Shown: positions 16,031 through 26,051, counted from the stretch's first letter. The stretch is DNA of 64,000 nucleotides from Polaribacter sp. L3A8 (GCF_009796785.1 NZ_CP047026.1:1324001-1388000); one strand, 5' to 3'. The notes: a model not told the origin generated them from the letters alone. Program-made: numbers and translations.

Positions 16031-16963
16031 TTACACTGTTACATATAAAAAGGCCAAATATGCTATTAATAAAAGCACACCATCTTTCCAATTTAAACGA
16101 TATCCTTTCGGTATAAAAACCAAAGGCAATACGATAAAAGAAATTCCTAACATCCAAAAAATATCGTTTGTTAATAATCCTAGATCCTTTACGGCTACAG
16201 GTGTAATTATTGATGTGATTCCTAAAACGGCTAAAATATTAAATATGTTAGAACCAATAAGGTTACCTAAAGAAATTGCTTTTTCCTTCTTTAAAACCGC
16301 TATAATAGATGCTGCAAGCTCAGGAATACTGGTTCCTATAGATACTACTGTAACAGCAATTACCCTTTCACTTACCCCAAACTCTAACGCTAAAGAAGTA
16401 GCCCCTTTTATTAACAACTCAGAACCACCCCAAAGACCTAATCCTCCAAGAGCTAAAAAAAGCACAATTTTATACACTGGCAAAGGCACATCATCTTCTG
16501 GTATCTCATCTATAACTGCTGTTTTTTGATAACGTAATAAATAAATTAAAAAAATTATAAGAAGTGAAAACATAATAATTCCTTCATTTCTAGTAATCAC
16601 ATTATCTCCACTTAAAAAAAAGTACAATAAAACAGACGCAATCATCATAACAGGCCAATCCGTTTTGTAAAAACTTTTTTGAACATCCATAGTTCCAAAC
16701 AACAAGGTAATCCCTAAAACCAACCCTAAATTGGCAATATTAGAACCAATAACATTCCCCAACGCTAAGTCTGAAGCTCCACTTAGAGCTGCATTAATAC
16801 TTACAATAAGCTCTGGAGCAGAAGTTGCAAAAGAAACAACCGTCATACCAATAACAATTTTAGGAATATCTAACTTTAAAGATAAAGCAACCGCCGATTT
16901 TAACAACCAGTTACCCCCTAAAATCAACAATACCAAACCACCTATTATTAATAAAAAATTCAT
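16031..16963 (-). CDS. Calcium/sodium antiporter (YrbG/CaCA family)
   Basis: A 310-aa inner-membrane exchanger with about ten helices in two inverted halves. Each half carries the alpha-repeat signature: S-F-A-T-S-A-P-E-L with G-N-V-I-G-S-N-I-A-N in the first, and S-I-G-T-S-I-P-E-L with G-N-L-I-G-S-N-I-F-N in the second. The glutamates and asparagines of these repeats bind the cations. It probably extrudes Ca2+ using a Na+ or H+ gradient. The gene stands alone. Confidence 0.93.
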   Translation of the reverse strand: MNFLLIIGGLVLLILGGNWLLKSAVALSLKLDIPKIVIGMTVVSFATSAPELIVSINAALSGASDLALGNVIGSNIANLGLVLGITLLFGTMDVQKSFYKTDWPVMMIASVLLYFFLSGDNVITRNEGIIMFSLLIIFLIYLLRYQKTAVIDEIPEDDVPLPVYKIVLFLALGGLGLWGGSELLIKGATSLALEFGVSERVIAVTVVSIGTSIPELAASIIAVLKKEKAISLGNLIGSNIFNILAVLGITSIITPVAVKDLGLLTNDIFWMLGISFIVLPLVFIPKGYRLNWKDGVLLLIAYLAFLYVTV

Positions 16964-17504
16964 GCGTTATAATTTTGAGCGAAGATACATTTTTATCACT
17001 TTAAGAAGAAAATAAAAAAGGAAAAGCCCTAAAATAAGCATCTAAAACATCCTTTTTCCTTTACATTAAAAAAACACAGACCCCCTACCCTTTATTTACT
17101 AACATATTTTTACAATAACTAACATTTATAATTACACTATAAAACAAATAACAAGTAAATAATATTACATATTAAAACAAATAAAACCATATTAGTTATA
17201 AATTACAAATCAATTTAATTAATAAGTAATAGTTCTGTTGGTTACAAGGGTTTAATGGTTATATATTGATAAAACAATTTCGAAATTAACCCAAATTACT
17301 AACTTAAAAACCCAAATTACTATGTTTATTATCTTAATTAAATTTACCGAAACTATCTCTGACATTATATTTCAAATTTTATTTTAACAAAAAAAATAAG
17401 GAAACAAAAGTGAAAAAGTAGAAAAAGTAACTTATCTTTAAACAGCTCAATATTTAAAGCCTGAGCTGTTTATTTTAGTAAATTTGATAACAAATTTACA
17501 ACCT
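16964..17504. other. Gene-free AT-rich stretch
   Basis: About 540 bp without a credible open frame. A 13-bp direct repeat (ACCCAAATTACTA) occurs twice near 17290 and 17318. A hairpin with arms TAAACAGCTCA / TGAGCTGTTTA lies at 17439-17472 and is followed by TTTT. The rest shows no structure I can support. Confidence 0.4.
17439..17472 (+). terminator. Terminator-like hairpin
   Basis: Perfect 11-bp arms (TAAACAGCTCA / TGAGCTGTTTA) with a 12-nt loop, followed by a short T stretch. No gene ends immediately upstream; it may end a short transcript or a lost gene. Confidence 0.55.
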
Positions 17505-17658
17505 ATGAAAAAACAAGTTTTTAAAACACTTTCAAAAATTAATAAATTGATCTTACCATCCTTTACAAAAAAAAGGATTGGATATTTCTAAAGCGTCTAA
17601 AATTCAACTCGCTATTGTTGGATGTAGAGCTTATATCACTAAAAACTCATTAAACTAA
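17505..17658 (+). pseudogene. Small flavobacterial protein of about 50 aa, frameshifted
   Basis: An ATG at 17505 opens K-K-Q-V-F-K-T-L-S-K-I-N-K-L-I-L-P-S-F-T-K-K and then meets a stop. Removing one A from the eight-A run at about 17562-17571 restores a frame continuing L-D-I-S-K-A-S-K-I-Q-L-A-I-V-G-C-R-A-Y-I-T-K-N and ending at 17658. The whole span is 154 nt, one base over a multiple of three. From memory, intact proteins of this pattern exist in flavobacteria with unknown function. It could be a real frameshift, a slippage-read gene or a homopolymer sequencing error. Confidence 0.6.
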
Positions 17659-17669
17659 AAAACAATATT

Positions 17670-17900
17670 ATGGCAACAGAACACATAAAAATTTTTACCG
17701 GTACCTCTATTATTGTTAGAGGCTTACAAAACAGACTAGACAACAGCAATATTAACTCATTAATTAAAGACCCTGTAAACTCAGGACAACTTGCTGGTTT
17801 TGGTGCATTAGGTAATTCTATCGAATTATTTATCTTAGAATCTGACGTTAAAAAAGCACAATTAATAGTAGATACATACAAAGAAGAAATAAATTTATAA
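17670..17900 (+). CDS. DUF2007 family protein
   Basis: A 76-aa protein. The pattern I-F-T-G-T-S-I-I-V-R-G-L-Q-N-R-L, then a basic-acidic stretch and a C-terminal E-S-D-V-K-K-A-Q-x-I-V-D, matches DUF2007, a small ferredoxin-like domain called a putative signal transducing protein. No catalytic residues are known. It lies 11 bp downstream of the frameshifted small gene, probably in the same transcript, and just before the tRNA promoter. Confidence 0.8.
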   Translation: MATEHIKIFTGTSIIVRGLQNRLDNSNINSLIKDPVNSGQLAGFGALGNSIELFILESDVKKAQLIVDTYKEEINL

Positions 17901-17939
17901 AAAAACAACAATTATCTTTCCATAATCAAAAAATGATAC

Positions 17940-17947
17940 TATATTTG
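17940..17947 (+). promoter_or_regulatory. tRNA-Arg -7 promoter box
   Basis: TATATTTG is a full -7 consensus match, 12 nt before the first base of the tRNA. Confidence 0.6.
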
Positions 17948-17959
17948 CACCCGCTTAAC

Positions 17960-18036
17960 GGCCATGTGGCGCAACTGAATAGCGCACTTGATTACGGCTC
18001 AAGAGGTTGCTGGTTTGAATCCAGCCATGGTCACCA
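17960..18036 (+). tRNA. tRNA-Arg (anticodon ACG)
   Basis: The acceptor arms GGCCATG and CATGGTC pair (one G-U), followed by discriminator A and an encoded CCA. The D arm uses GCGC/GCGC, the anticodon stem CTTGA/TCAAG surrounds loop TTACGGC, and the T arm is GCTGG-TTTGAAT-CCAGC. Anticodon ACG, read as ICG after deamination, decodes CGU, CGC and CGA. Confidence 0.95.
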
Positions 18037-18039
18037 ATA

Positions 18040-18080
18040 AAACCAGTACTTTCCAACGATTTGGAAATTACTGGTTTTTT
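18040..18080 (+). terminator. Terminator after tRNA-Arg
   Basis: A long imperfect hairpin (AAACCAGTA-CTTTCCAA / TTGGAAA-TTACTGGTTT) is followed by T6. Confidence 0.85.
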
Positions 18081-18208
18081 CATTTTCACACTATTTTTAT
18101 ACTACTCCACAACTTTTTGTGTTGATCTAAAAAAACCTTAATAAAAAGATAAGTATATCGTCTTTCTAAAAAGGTTTATTAAAATATATTTTACTTTTTA
18201 AGACCTAC

Positions 18209-19711
18209 TTAAATAGTTAAAGTATTAAACCAATTTTGCACCAAATTACCTTCCATAGGTTTTATGGTATTATGTATGTAATCATTTTTAATTATATCAT
18301 AATGATAATCTTTAGACCATTCTTTAATATGAGTAGATAGTTCTAATAAAGATTCGCAAATAAAACCCACTTCTTGGTTTGTCATTGTTGGGTGTATAGA
18401 CAAACGAACCCAACCCGGTTTTTCTGTATTACAACCTTCGTGAATTTGAAGTCCTATATTTCTTGAGGTTTGCTGATCTACATTTAGCAAAAAGTGCCCA
18501 TAAGTACCCGCACAAGAACATCCGCCGCGTGTTTGAATACCAAAATGATCATTTAGCAATTTAACCACCAAATTGAAATGGTAATTTTCAAAATAAAATG
18601 AGAAAATTCCTAATCTGTCTTTTTGATCTGGAGCTAAAATATTAACACTGGGTAAAGCTTCTAATGTTTCAAAAATACGAGCATTGATTTCATCTTCTCT
18701 AAGCTTTATCATCGCTACACTCATCTCTTCTTTTAACTGAATGGCAAGTGCTATTTTGATGGTTTGTAAAAATGCAGGTGTACCTCCATCTTCCCTCGTT
18801 TCTACATCGTCAAAATAATCGTGCTGCCCCCAAGGATTTGTGTAACTGACCGTTCCTCCACCAGGATTATCTGGCACGGTGTTTTTATATAATTTTTTAT
18901 TAAAAATTAAAACTCCAGAACTACCAGGGCCTCCAAGAAATTTATGTGGTGAAAAGAAAATAGCATCTAGATATTCTTCTTCATTTTCTGGGTGCATATC
19001 AATATCTACGTAAGGTGCAGAACAAGCAAAATCTACAAAACAAAGTCCAGTGTATTTATGTGTAATTGCTGCAATTTTATGATAGGGTAATTTAATACCC
19101 GTTACATTAGAACATGCGGTTACAGAAACCATCTTTATAGGATGCGCTTTATAGGTTATTAAAAGCTTTTCTAGACTCTCTAAACAAATAAGTCCCTCAT
19201 TATTACTAGGAATTACTTGAACATTTGCAATGGTTTCTAACCAAGAGGTTTGATTTGAGTGATGCTCCATATGCGATACAAAAACAATAGGTCTTAACGC
19301 TTCTGGAATTGCAGTATAATCTTTTAAGTTTTCTAAAACTTTTAACCCAAGAATTCTTTGAAACTTATTTACAACACCAGTCATACCAGAACCTTCTGTA
19401 ATTAGCACATCATTTTTAGATGCATTTACATGTTGTTTTATTCTGGTTCTTGCTTCATGATAAGCAAGCGTCATTGCTGCACCACAAGTAGATGTTTCTG
19501 TATGTGTATTGGCCACAAAAGGGCCAAAACTATGTAACAGTCTCTCTTCAATAGGACGGTAAAGCCTACCACTAGCCGTCCAATCTGTGTAAATAAGTTT
19601 TTTTTCTCCGGATAGAAACATAAAAGTTTGATCTACACCAACTATATTTTTTCTAAATTTATTAAAATACAGCTCTAATTCTGTTTCTTTTTTATGAAGT
19701 AATATTTTCAT
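18209..19711 (-). CDS. Class V PLP-dependent aminotransferase (cysteine-desulfurase-like)
   Basis: A 500-aa fold-type I enzyme. The PLP lysine is Lys257 in F-F-S-P-H-K-F-L-G-G-P-G, with H-x-E-H-H-S-N at 147-152 and V-D-F-A-C-S-A-P near 225 as cofactor-site residues. A cysteine-rich loop, T-R-G-G-C-S-C-A-G, sits near 410 where SufS/CsdA enzymes carry the persulfide cysteine. It is longer than SufS (about 406 aa). No suf or isc genes adjoin it. It lies 40 bp downstream of the dsbD-like gene on the same strand. The substrate is not certain; cysteine or a related thiol is the best guess. Confidence 0.82.
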   Translation of the reverse strand: MKILLHKKETELELYFNKFRKNIVGVDQTFMFLSGEKKLIYTDWTASGRLYRPIEERLLHSFGPFVANTHTETSTCGAAMTLAYHEARTRIKQHVNASKNDVLITEGSGMTGVVNKFQRILGLKVLENLKDYTAIPEALRPIVFVSHMEHHSNQTSWLETIANVQVIPSNNEGLICLESLEKLLITYKAHPIKMVSVTACSNVTGIKLPYHKIAAITHKYTGLCFVDFACSAPYVDIDMHPENEEEYLDAIFFSPHKFLGGPGSSGVLIFNKKLYKNTVPDNPGGGTVSYTNPWGQHDYFDDVETREDGGTPAFLQTIKIALAIQLKEEMSVAMIKLREDEINARIFETLEALPSVNILAPDQKDRLGIFSFYFENYHFNLVVKLLNDHFGIQTRGGCSCAGTYGHFLLNVDQQTSRNIGLQIHEGCNTEKPGWVRLSIHPTMTNQEVGFICESLLELSTHIKEWSKDYHYDIIKNDYIHNTIKPMEGNLVQNWFNTLTI

Positions 19712-19750
19712 TTTTTTTAGTTTTTAAAAGAATCGATTTAAAATAAAAAA

Positions 19751-21730
19751 TTACTTTTTAAAGTTTGAAACACCATTTTTTAACCAGTTTTTATAGGTTT
19801 CTACATCTGGTGTATAAGCAACAGGATCTATTAAATTATTTTCATTATGATCCATCAATACATACATTGGCTGTGTATTGGTTTTGTATTTAATTGTTTG
19901 CAATTCGCTCCATTTTTGTCCGATGTATTTTAACTTCTTACCTGGTTTTAGTTTTGAGTCTACAACCTCATTATCTGGTAAAGGTCTTTTATCATCTACA
20001 TACAATGAAATTAAAATTACATCATTCTTAAGCATCCTTAAAACATTTGGTTTTACCCAAACATTCTGCTCCATCTTTCTACAATTTACACACGCCTTTC
20101 CTGTAAAATCTATCAATACGGGTTTTCCTACTTTTTTTGCATAGGCTAAGCCTTTATCATAATCATTAAAAGCTAAAATATCATGTGGCGCCATTAAATG
20201 AGCTCCCTCTGGAATATCAGACTGTATAGCTTCTCCACCTCCTAACTTAGAAAACCCAACTCCGTAAGGCGATTCACTGTAATGTTGTGGTGGTGGAAAT
20301 GCACTAATTAAATTTAAAGGTGCTCCCCACAATCCCGGAATCATATAAATAGTAAACGACATAACTATTAACCCTAAACTTAATCGACCTACAGAAATGT
20401 GTGCAAGCGGACTATCATGTGGCAATTGTATTTTTCCGAATAAGTAAAATGCAAGAGCTCCAAAAATGGCTATCCAAATGGCTAAGAACATTTCTCTTTC
20501 TAACAAATGTAAATCTAAAACCAAATCTGCATTAGACAAGAATTTAAAAGCCAAGGCTAATTCTAAAAATCCTAAAACAACCTTTACGGTATTTAACCAT
20601 CCTCCAGATTTTGGCAAAGAATTTAACCATCCAGGAAAAGCTGCAAATAATGCAAATGGCAATGCAATTGCTAAAGAAAAACCTAACATCCCTACAATTG
20701 GACCTAGCTGGCTACCACCAGATGCGGCTTCTACTAATAAAGTACCTACAATTGGACCTGTACATGAAAAAGAGACAATTGCTAATGCTAAGGCCATAAA
20801 AAAGATACCGATTAGTCCTCCTTTATCTGCTTGGGCATCTACTTTATTTGCCCAAGAATTAGGTAGCATTATTTCAAAAGCACCTAAAAACGAAGCTGCA
20901 AAAACTAATAATAATAAAAAGAAAATTAAGTTAAACCAAACGTTGGTAGACAATGCATTTAAGGCATCAGCTCCAAAAACTAAACTTACAAATACCCCTA
21001 GTAATACATAGATTACAATAATAGAAATTCCGTAAATAAGTGCATTCTTAATTCCGGCTGCTTTTGTTTTACTTTGCTTTGTAAAAAAACTTACCGTCAT
21101 AGGAATCATCGGAAACACACATGGGGTTAGTAAAGCTGTAAAACCAGATAAAAAAGCTATAAAGAAAATAGCTATTAAATCTTTGTTTTCAGACTTTTTT
21201 TGTTCTTTTTTTATTTCCGAAACTATTTTGTAATCACTTTTTGTATTCTCTACCGTTTCGGTTGTTTTTATTTGAGCTTCTTTTACATTAAATTCTAAAT
21301 CGATATATGAAGGTGGTAAACATTTTGTATCATCACAGATCATAAACTCAACCTCTCCTTTTATCAACAATAATTCTTTGTTTAATACTTTTATGCGCTG
21401 TCTAAACTCTGCTTCATTTTTAAAAAACTTAATTTTTAATCCAAAAACAGGATCATCAATCGTATAACCAATATCTTCAGATACTGTATCTACCAATTCG
21501 AAATCTGAATTGGTTTCAAACGTAAAACTAGTGGCTATCGGACCATCTTCTGGCACATTTTGAGAATAAAGATGCCAACCTTCATCAATCGCTGCATTAA
21601 CAATTAGGATAAACTCTGTTTCTGATTTTTTTTCAACTGAAGTTGTCCAACTCACAGGTTCAAAAATTTGCGCATGGGCACTTAGTACAAAAAAAAATAT
21701 GAACACAAAGTTCTTAAATTTATTTTTCAT
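19751..21730 (-). CDS. dsbD: DsbD-family thiol:disulfide interchange protein
   Basis: It carries electrons from cytoplasmic thioredoxin across the inner membrane to periplasmic thiol proteins. The 659-aa product has a signal peptide, an N-terminal nDsbD-like domain (Cys pair C-D-D-T-K-C near residue 128-133), an eight-helix core with paired cysteines in T-P-C-V-F-P-M and F-S-C-T-G-P, and a C-terminal thioredoxin domain with G-K-A-C-V-N-C-R. It lies downstream of three TlpA-like genes and is a natural electron source for them. The gene name follows domain architecture. Confidence 0.9.
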   Translation of the reverse strand: MKNKFKNFVFIFFFVLSAHAQIFEPVSWTTSVEKKSETEFILIVNAAIDEGWHLYSQNVPEDGPIATSFTFETNSDFELVDTVSEDIGYTIDDPVFGLKIKFFKNEAEFRQRIKVLNKELLLIKGEVEFMICDDTKCLPPSYIDLEFNVKEAQIKTTETVENTKSDYKIVSEIKKEQKKSENKDLIAIFFIAFLSGFTALLTPCVFPMIPMTVSFFTKQSKTKAAGIKNALIYGISIIVIYVLLGVFVSLVFGADALNALSTNVWFNLIFFLLLLVFAASFLGAFEIMLPNSWANKVDAQADKGGLIGIFFMALALAIVSFSCTGPIVGTLLVEAASGGSQLGPIVGMLGFSLAIALPFALFAAFPGWLNSLPKSGGWLNTVKVVLGFLELALAFKFLSNADLVLDLHLLEREMFLAIWIAIFGALAFYLFGKIQLPHDSPLAHISVGRLSLGLIVMSFTIYMIPGLWGAPLNLISAFPPPQHYSESPYGVGFSKLGGGEAIQSDIPEGAHLMAPHDILAFNDYDKGLAYAKKVGKPVLIDFTGKACVNCRKMEQNVWVKPNVLRMLKNDVILISLYVDDKRPLPDNEVVDSKLKPGKKLKYIGQKWSELQTIKYKTNTQPMYVLMDHNENNLIDPVAYTPDVETYKNWLKNGVSNFKK

Positions 21731-21841
21731 TTCTGTATTTTTTAGGATTGTTGATGATTATCAATCTCTTACACCACCTTATCTTCTATTTTTTTTTAAA
21801 AGCTATTTAATAAACTAAAAACTAAGATGATGTATTTTGAT

Positions 21842-23218
21842 TTAAATATTTAAAGAATCGAAAAGTGTTTTTAACTCTTCTTCTGAAGGTCTTGGTGCAT
21901 TTGTATTTACAATTTTACCTTCGGGATCTAAAAGAATGAATTTAGGAATGCCTTTAATAACATAATCTTTGATAAATTCTGAATCAAAATTTTTATCTGC
22001 CAATAACTGAACACCACCAAGCTCTTTATCCTTAATCATAAGCTTCCATTTTTTATAATCTTTTGGCTTATCAACAGAAATACTTACAAATTGAATGTTT
22101 TTACCATGGTAGGCTTTTTCCATTTCCTTTAGGGCAGGAATTTGAGCTAAACACGGGCCGCACCAGGTTGCCCAAACATCAATATAAATATATTTGCCTT
22201 TAAGATCATCTAAAGAGGTTGTTCCGCCTGCAAAATTCTCGTATCCCTCAAACTTTGGAGAAGGCTCTCCAACTTGTATCAATTTCAATTTACTATAATA
22301 ATCTTCTACCTTTTTTAGTTGGTCTTGGTCTGTAGCACCTGTTTTAAATGCATTATAGTAATCATTTAAATCTTTTGTAATAGTGATTCCAAAAATAGCA
22401 CTGTTTAATAAATCTGTTTTCATGGTATTACTAGCTACAGCAGCGTAGGTTTGTACACGTGCCACGTCTTCTGGAATATTTTCTGCATCGCTTAATTGTT
22501 TTGCTTTTTCTCTGTAATACTTTGCAACCAATACTTTATACGCTTTAAAAGATGAATAATCTTCTTCGTGGTTATAATTAACATTTTTAAGAGGATCTAA
22601 AAATTCTTTAGAGACATTGAAATCTGGTTCTTTTGCATAATAGCGATGATAATTTTCATAATTGGCCAACGCTGATAAATGATTATATTCAATATCGCGT
22701 TGTTGCGCAGATTTAAAATTAGCAGAAATGGTTTTGTTACTTGCAAGAAGTTTATTCTGTATTTCTTTTTCTTCGTTAAGCTTTTGCGTAAAGTTTATTT
22801 CATCGAGCATATAGAAGTTTTCACTACCATTAAATGCTTTTACTTTATTTTTTCTTTCTTTTAGAAAATGATTTTCGGCAGATCCATTACCAGTAATTGT
22901 TAATGTACTGTCTAAAAACTTGGCATTGGCAGTTATATTTAGGTTGTACCCTGTTTCTAAATACATTGGTACTTTACCTCTACCATACTTTAAGTTATAA
23001 TACCCCTTTTTTAATTTAATTGTATCATTAAAAGTACCATCAACATTTACAGATATGGTATCTAAAACTTTTCTAGACAAACTGTTAGACACAATAATTT
23101 GTTTAGAACTTCCTTCTTCAATTTTTCCAGAAATAATTGCGTAATCTATAACGTGTACTTCATTTTTACAAGAGAGCACTACTATCGTTATAAGTAAAAT
23201 ATAAATTGCTTTTTTCAT
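21842..23218 (-). CDS. TlpA-like thioredoxin-fold lipoprotein, CGPC active site
   Basis: A 458-aa protein with a lipoprotein signal (V-V-L-S-C-K-N). The N-terminal 120 residues resemble a DUF4369-like beta domain, a helical middle follows, and a C-terminal TlpA/AhpC-TSA thioredoxin domain has D-V-W-A-T-W-C-G-P-C near residue 350 and the cis-proline segment K-G-I-P-K-F. It is probably a periplasmic, membrane-anchored disulfide reductase reduced by the adjacent DsbD. It lies 1 bp from the next TlpA gene, so the two are one operon. Confidence 0.88.
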   Translation of the reverse strand: MKKAIYILLITIVVLSCKNEVHVIDYAIISGKIEEGSSKQIIVSNSLSRKVLDTISVNVDGTFNDTIKLKKGYYNLKYGRGKVPMYLETGYNLNITANAKFLDSTLTITGNGSAENHFLKERKNKVKAFNGSENFYMLDEINFTQKLNEEKEIQNKLLASNKTISANFKSAQQRDIEYNHLSALANYENYHRYYAKEPDFNVSKEFLDPLKNVNYNHEEDYSSFKAYKVLVAKYYREKAKQLSDAENIPEDVARVQTYAAVASNTMKTDLLNSAIFGITITKDLNDYYNAFKTGATDQDQLKKVEDYYSKLKLIQVGEPSPKFEGYENFAGGTTSLDDLKGKYIYIDVWATWCGPCLAQIPALKEMEKAYHGKNIQFVSISVDKPKDYKKWKLMIKDKELGGVQLLADKNFDSEFIKDYVIKGIPKFILLDPEGKIVNTNAPRPSEEELKTLFDSLNI

Positions 23219-23219
23219 T

Positions 23220-24371
23220 TTATTTATTTTTAATGTTTTTATTTAGAAAGTTTTCTACCTCATGTTCTGAGATATTTTTCATTATTATTTTACCAGATTT
23301 ATCCAAAAGAAAGTTACTTGGAAAGGCTTGAATACCAAATTCATTACAAACAGCATTGTCTACATCTAATACTTGCGTCCATGTGGTATTAAATTTATCT
23401 AAAACACGTAACCATTTATTTCTATGGCGTTCACCATCATGAGAAACACCTACAATTTCAAAAACTTCTTTATTGGCCTGATGCAATTCTTTAAGTTTAG
23501 GAAACTGAGCAATACATGGCGGACAGCCACTATACCAAAAATCGACTAATACATATTTACCTTTAAAATCTTCTAAAGAAACCTTGTTTCCGTTTCTGTC
23601 TGGCAATGTAAAGTTTGGTAGATTTCTACCTACAGTTACTTTTTTAGTTAATTCTTTATAATTATATAGTTCTTTTCCTAACCACTTAGATTTCATACTG
23701 CTGCCCAATAAACCATATACATATTCTAAATCTTCTACTTTAGGGTCGTAAGTGTAAAGTGATCTTGCAAATGCTAACGATAAATAAGAGTCTGGATGTT
23801 TCATGATATAATCTAGTTTCTTAATTTCATCTATTTCACCAATCTGAGCATATAAATTTTGTCTTTTTGTTTCTTGTTCTTGGGCCTTATCTTTAAGCAT
23901 AGTTAATGGTTTTGCCATTGCATATAAAGAATCTGATGCCTGTTTTAAATCTGTCCTTGATTTTCTGAAACGTATATACTCGTCATGAACTGTAGAGCCT
24001 TTTACCGCTTTTAAGAATGGATAATTTGAATTTAATTTTACACTAATTTCTCCTGGTTCTAAAAAGAATGATCCATTTGCTTTAGATTTTTTACCATAGA
24101 AACGCGCCCAACTAGGATGTAGAATCTCTCCTTTAAAAACAACCTGTCCTTTATTAGCTTGTTGTTCTATCTTTTTCTTTTTGCCATCCATATCTAAATA
24201 TGTTATTGATAACAACTCGTCATCAGCGCCTTCTATATGAACTAATACTTTAAAATCATGTGATTTGTTTTGTGCTTTTTCTTTGCAATTAAGCAAAATC
24301 AATGAAAATATTATAAAAATTAAGTTTATTACCTTAGGGTGTATTTGGACTTGTATTATTTTTTTTTTCAT
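23220..24371 (-). CDS. TlpA-like thioredoxin-fold lipoprotein, CPPC active site
   Basis: A 383-aa protein with an N-terminal hydrophobic segment and lipobox (L-I-L-L-N-C-K-E near residue 29), a DUF4369-like domain (about 45-120), a helical linker and a TlpA domain with D-F-W-Y-S-G-C-P-P-C near residue 280 and A-F-P-S-N-F as the cis-proline loop. The CPPC dipeptide and the WYSGC context differ from its neighbours, suggesting a different redox potential or partner. It abuts the CGPC paralogue. Confidence 0.87.
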   Translation of the reverse strand: MKKKIIQVQIHPKVINLIFIIFSLILLNCKEKAQNKSHDFKVLVHIEGADDELLSITYLDMDGKKKKIEQQANKGQVVFKGEILHPSWARFYGKKSKANGSFFLEPGEISVKLNSNYPFLKAVKGSTVHDEYIRFRKSRTDLKQASDSLYAMAKPLTMLKDKAQEQETKRQNLYAQIGEIDEIKKLDYIMKHPDSYLSLAFARSLYTYDPKVEDLEYVYGLLGSSMKSKWLGKELYNYKELTKKVTVGRNLPNFTLPDRNGNKVSLEDFKGKYVLVDFWYSGCPPCIAQFPKLKELHQANKEVFEIVGVSHDGERHRNKWLRVLDKFNTTWTQVLDVDNAVCNEFGIQAFPSNFLLDKSGKIIMKNISEHEVENFLNKNIKNK

Positions 24372-24701
24372 GTTTTCTATTTCTTAATTATAACTTAAGC
24401 ACAAGCTTCACTATATCGAACTTAAACTGATAAATTGACTTTCTAAATCTTTAAAGAGAGGCCTTGCTTCTTATTAAATTTGATAACTTAAGCCTACCTC
24501 TTTTTTTGAAGTCACATGATTTTTCAGCATTTATTTATACATACTTCTTCGTATCATTGTAAAAAAAACATCAGAATTCTTTACAAAATTGCTTATACTT
24601 ATCTAGTTTTTTGTAATGTTTATACAGGTTGTATCCTTTGTAGCTAATTACTACAAACTGCTGTATTTATTTTAAACATCCACCTTAAAACCTTCTCTAA
24701 A
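24372..24701. other. Gene-free stretch with two palindromes
   Basis: About 330 bp between two TlpA genes. A hairpin at about 24454-24500 (AGAGGCCTTGCTT / AAGCCTACCTCT, with mismatches) is flanked by a T run and may act as a terminator. A tight palindrome at 24637-24657 (TTTGTAG / CTACAAA, 7-nt centre) has no T run and may be an operator for the 23220-24371 gene or a processing site. Confidence 0.4.
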
Positions 24702-26051
24702 TTAATCTTTAACGTTGCTATAATTTTCTTTAGTCATTGGGTCTTTAGGAAATGGCAAGCCTGATTCTTCTAAAAGTTTATCAATTTTTTCTGCCTCAAG
24801 ATATGGCGCATGATAAGGACGTAACATGTTATAACGTACAACTCCCTTAGGGTCTATGATTGCAACATGTGGAATTCCGGTAACACCAAAATCAGGATTA
24901 AACTCTTCTTGCTCAGTAAATGCTACTTTCCAAGTCATGCCTAAAAACTTCATAAAAGAAGGCATTCCTTCATATTCTATTTCAGGTTGATCTTTAGCAG
25001 GAATTCTTTTTTTATTTTCTTTATCTAAATGATACCCTTGTAAACTTGTTACCCCAATAATTTCTACAGGATAATTTTTGTAGCGTTCTTCTAATTTTCT
25101 GATATTTGGAAAACTTGCAATACAAGGACTGCACCAAGTAGCCCAAAAATCTAGAATAACAACTTTTCCTTTAAAATCTGATAATTCGGTTTCATTTCCT
25201 TTGCTAATCCAGTTTATGTTAAGTTCTGGAGCAGGGTTGTTTAACAATATATGTTTTGCATAAGCTCCACTTAAGAATTTTTTTCTAGAAACAATATTCG
25301 TATTCTTTTTAATATCTTCTTCTGTAATAGCATTTGTAGTTACTTTAAGACATTTTTTTCTAATATACTGTATGTCATTTTCGGAAAGCTTTACCTCGGT
25401 TTCATTTGCTGTTTTAAATAGTATAAATGCGGTATGTGCTGCTCTTTTAGACATAGGCATATCGAGTAATTTTACAATTTCTTGTAAAAGGTTAGAATCG
25501 CCAATGGCTTTAGGGTTTAAAAATTGTAAACGCCCAAATGGTGAGGTTGACATGTTATCTTCTAGCAATAATAATTGCCCAATAGCAGGGTGGTTAACAA
25601 AGTTTTTATAGGTTTCTGCCCATTTTATATTTTGATCATAATCTTTTTGATCTCCATTTTCTGCAATAGGAAAATTAACTGTTGCTATAGATGCTGCTTT
25701 AGCTCCTTCTATATCGGGAGATTTAGCTAGTTCTGCCAATCGTGTTTGCAGAGCTTTTCTAAGCGCATTACTTTTATATAATATTCCATCATCATTAAAA
25801 GTTTTAATCTGAGACAAACTAAGTTTGTTAAATGAAAAAACTTCAGAAAAGCTATCGATTACTTTTTTTGAAGCAGCTGTTTTAGTGCTATCGGCGGTCT
25901 TGCTTTTTATAATATCTAATAAGTTATTATGTAACGCTGTTAACTGCTCTACTGTTGCTGTAGATTTATCTTTAGAAGTACAAAAACTAAACATTAATAA
26001 TGTGAAGAAACATACTACTATAATATTTAAATAATTACTTGTTATTTTCAT
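24702..26051 (-). CDS. TlpA-like thioredoxin-fold lipoprotein, CSPC active site
   Basis: A 449-aa lipoprotein (lipobox L-M-F-S-F-C-T-S near residue 24) with a long helical N-terminal half, unlike the DUF4369-type halves of its two neighbours. The C-terminal TlpA domain has D-F-W-A-T-W-C-S-P-C near residue 305, an extended insert with a Lys-rich loop before the cis-proline V-T-G-I-P-H-V, and about 20 residues after the fold. It sits between the DUF4465/SusD genes and the other TlpA genes, separated by 330 bp on one side and 131 bp on the other. Confidence 0.86.
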   Translation of the reverse strand: MKITSNYLNIIVVCFFTLLMFSFCTSKDKSTATVEQLTALHNNLLDIIKSKTADSTKTAASKKVIDSFSEVFSFNKLSLSQIKTFNDDGILYKSNALRKALQTRLAELAKSPDIEGAKAASIATVNFPIAENGDQKDYDQNIKWAETYKNFVNHPAIGQLLLLEDNMSTSPFGRLQFLNPKAIGDSNLLQEIVKLLDMPMSKRAAHTAFILFKTANETEVKLSENDIQYIRKKCLKVTTNAITEEDIKKNTNIVSRKKFLSGAYAKHILLNNPAPELNINWISKGNETELSDFKGKVVILDFWATWCSPCIASFPNIRKLEERYKNYPVEIIGVTSLQGYHLDKENKKRIPAKDQPEIEYEGMPSFMKFLGMTWKVAFTEQEEFNPDFGVTGIPHVAIIDPKGVVRYNMLRPYHAPYLEAEKIDKLLEESGLPFPKDPMTKENYSNVKD

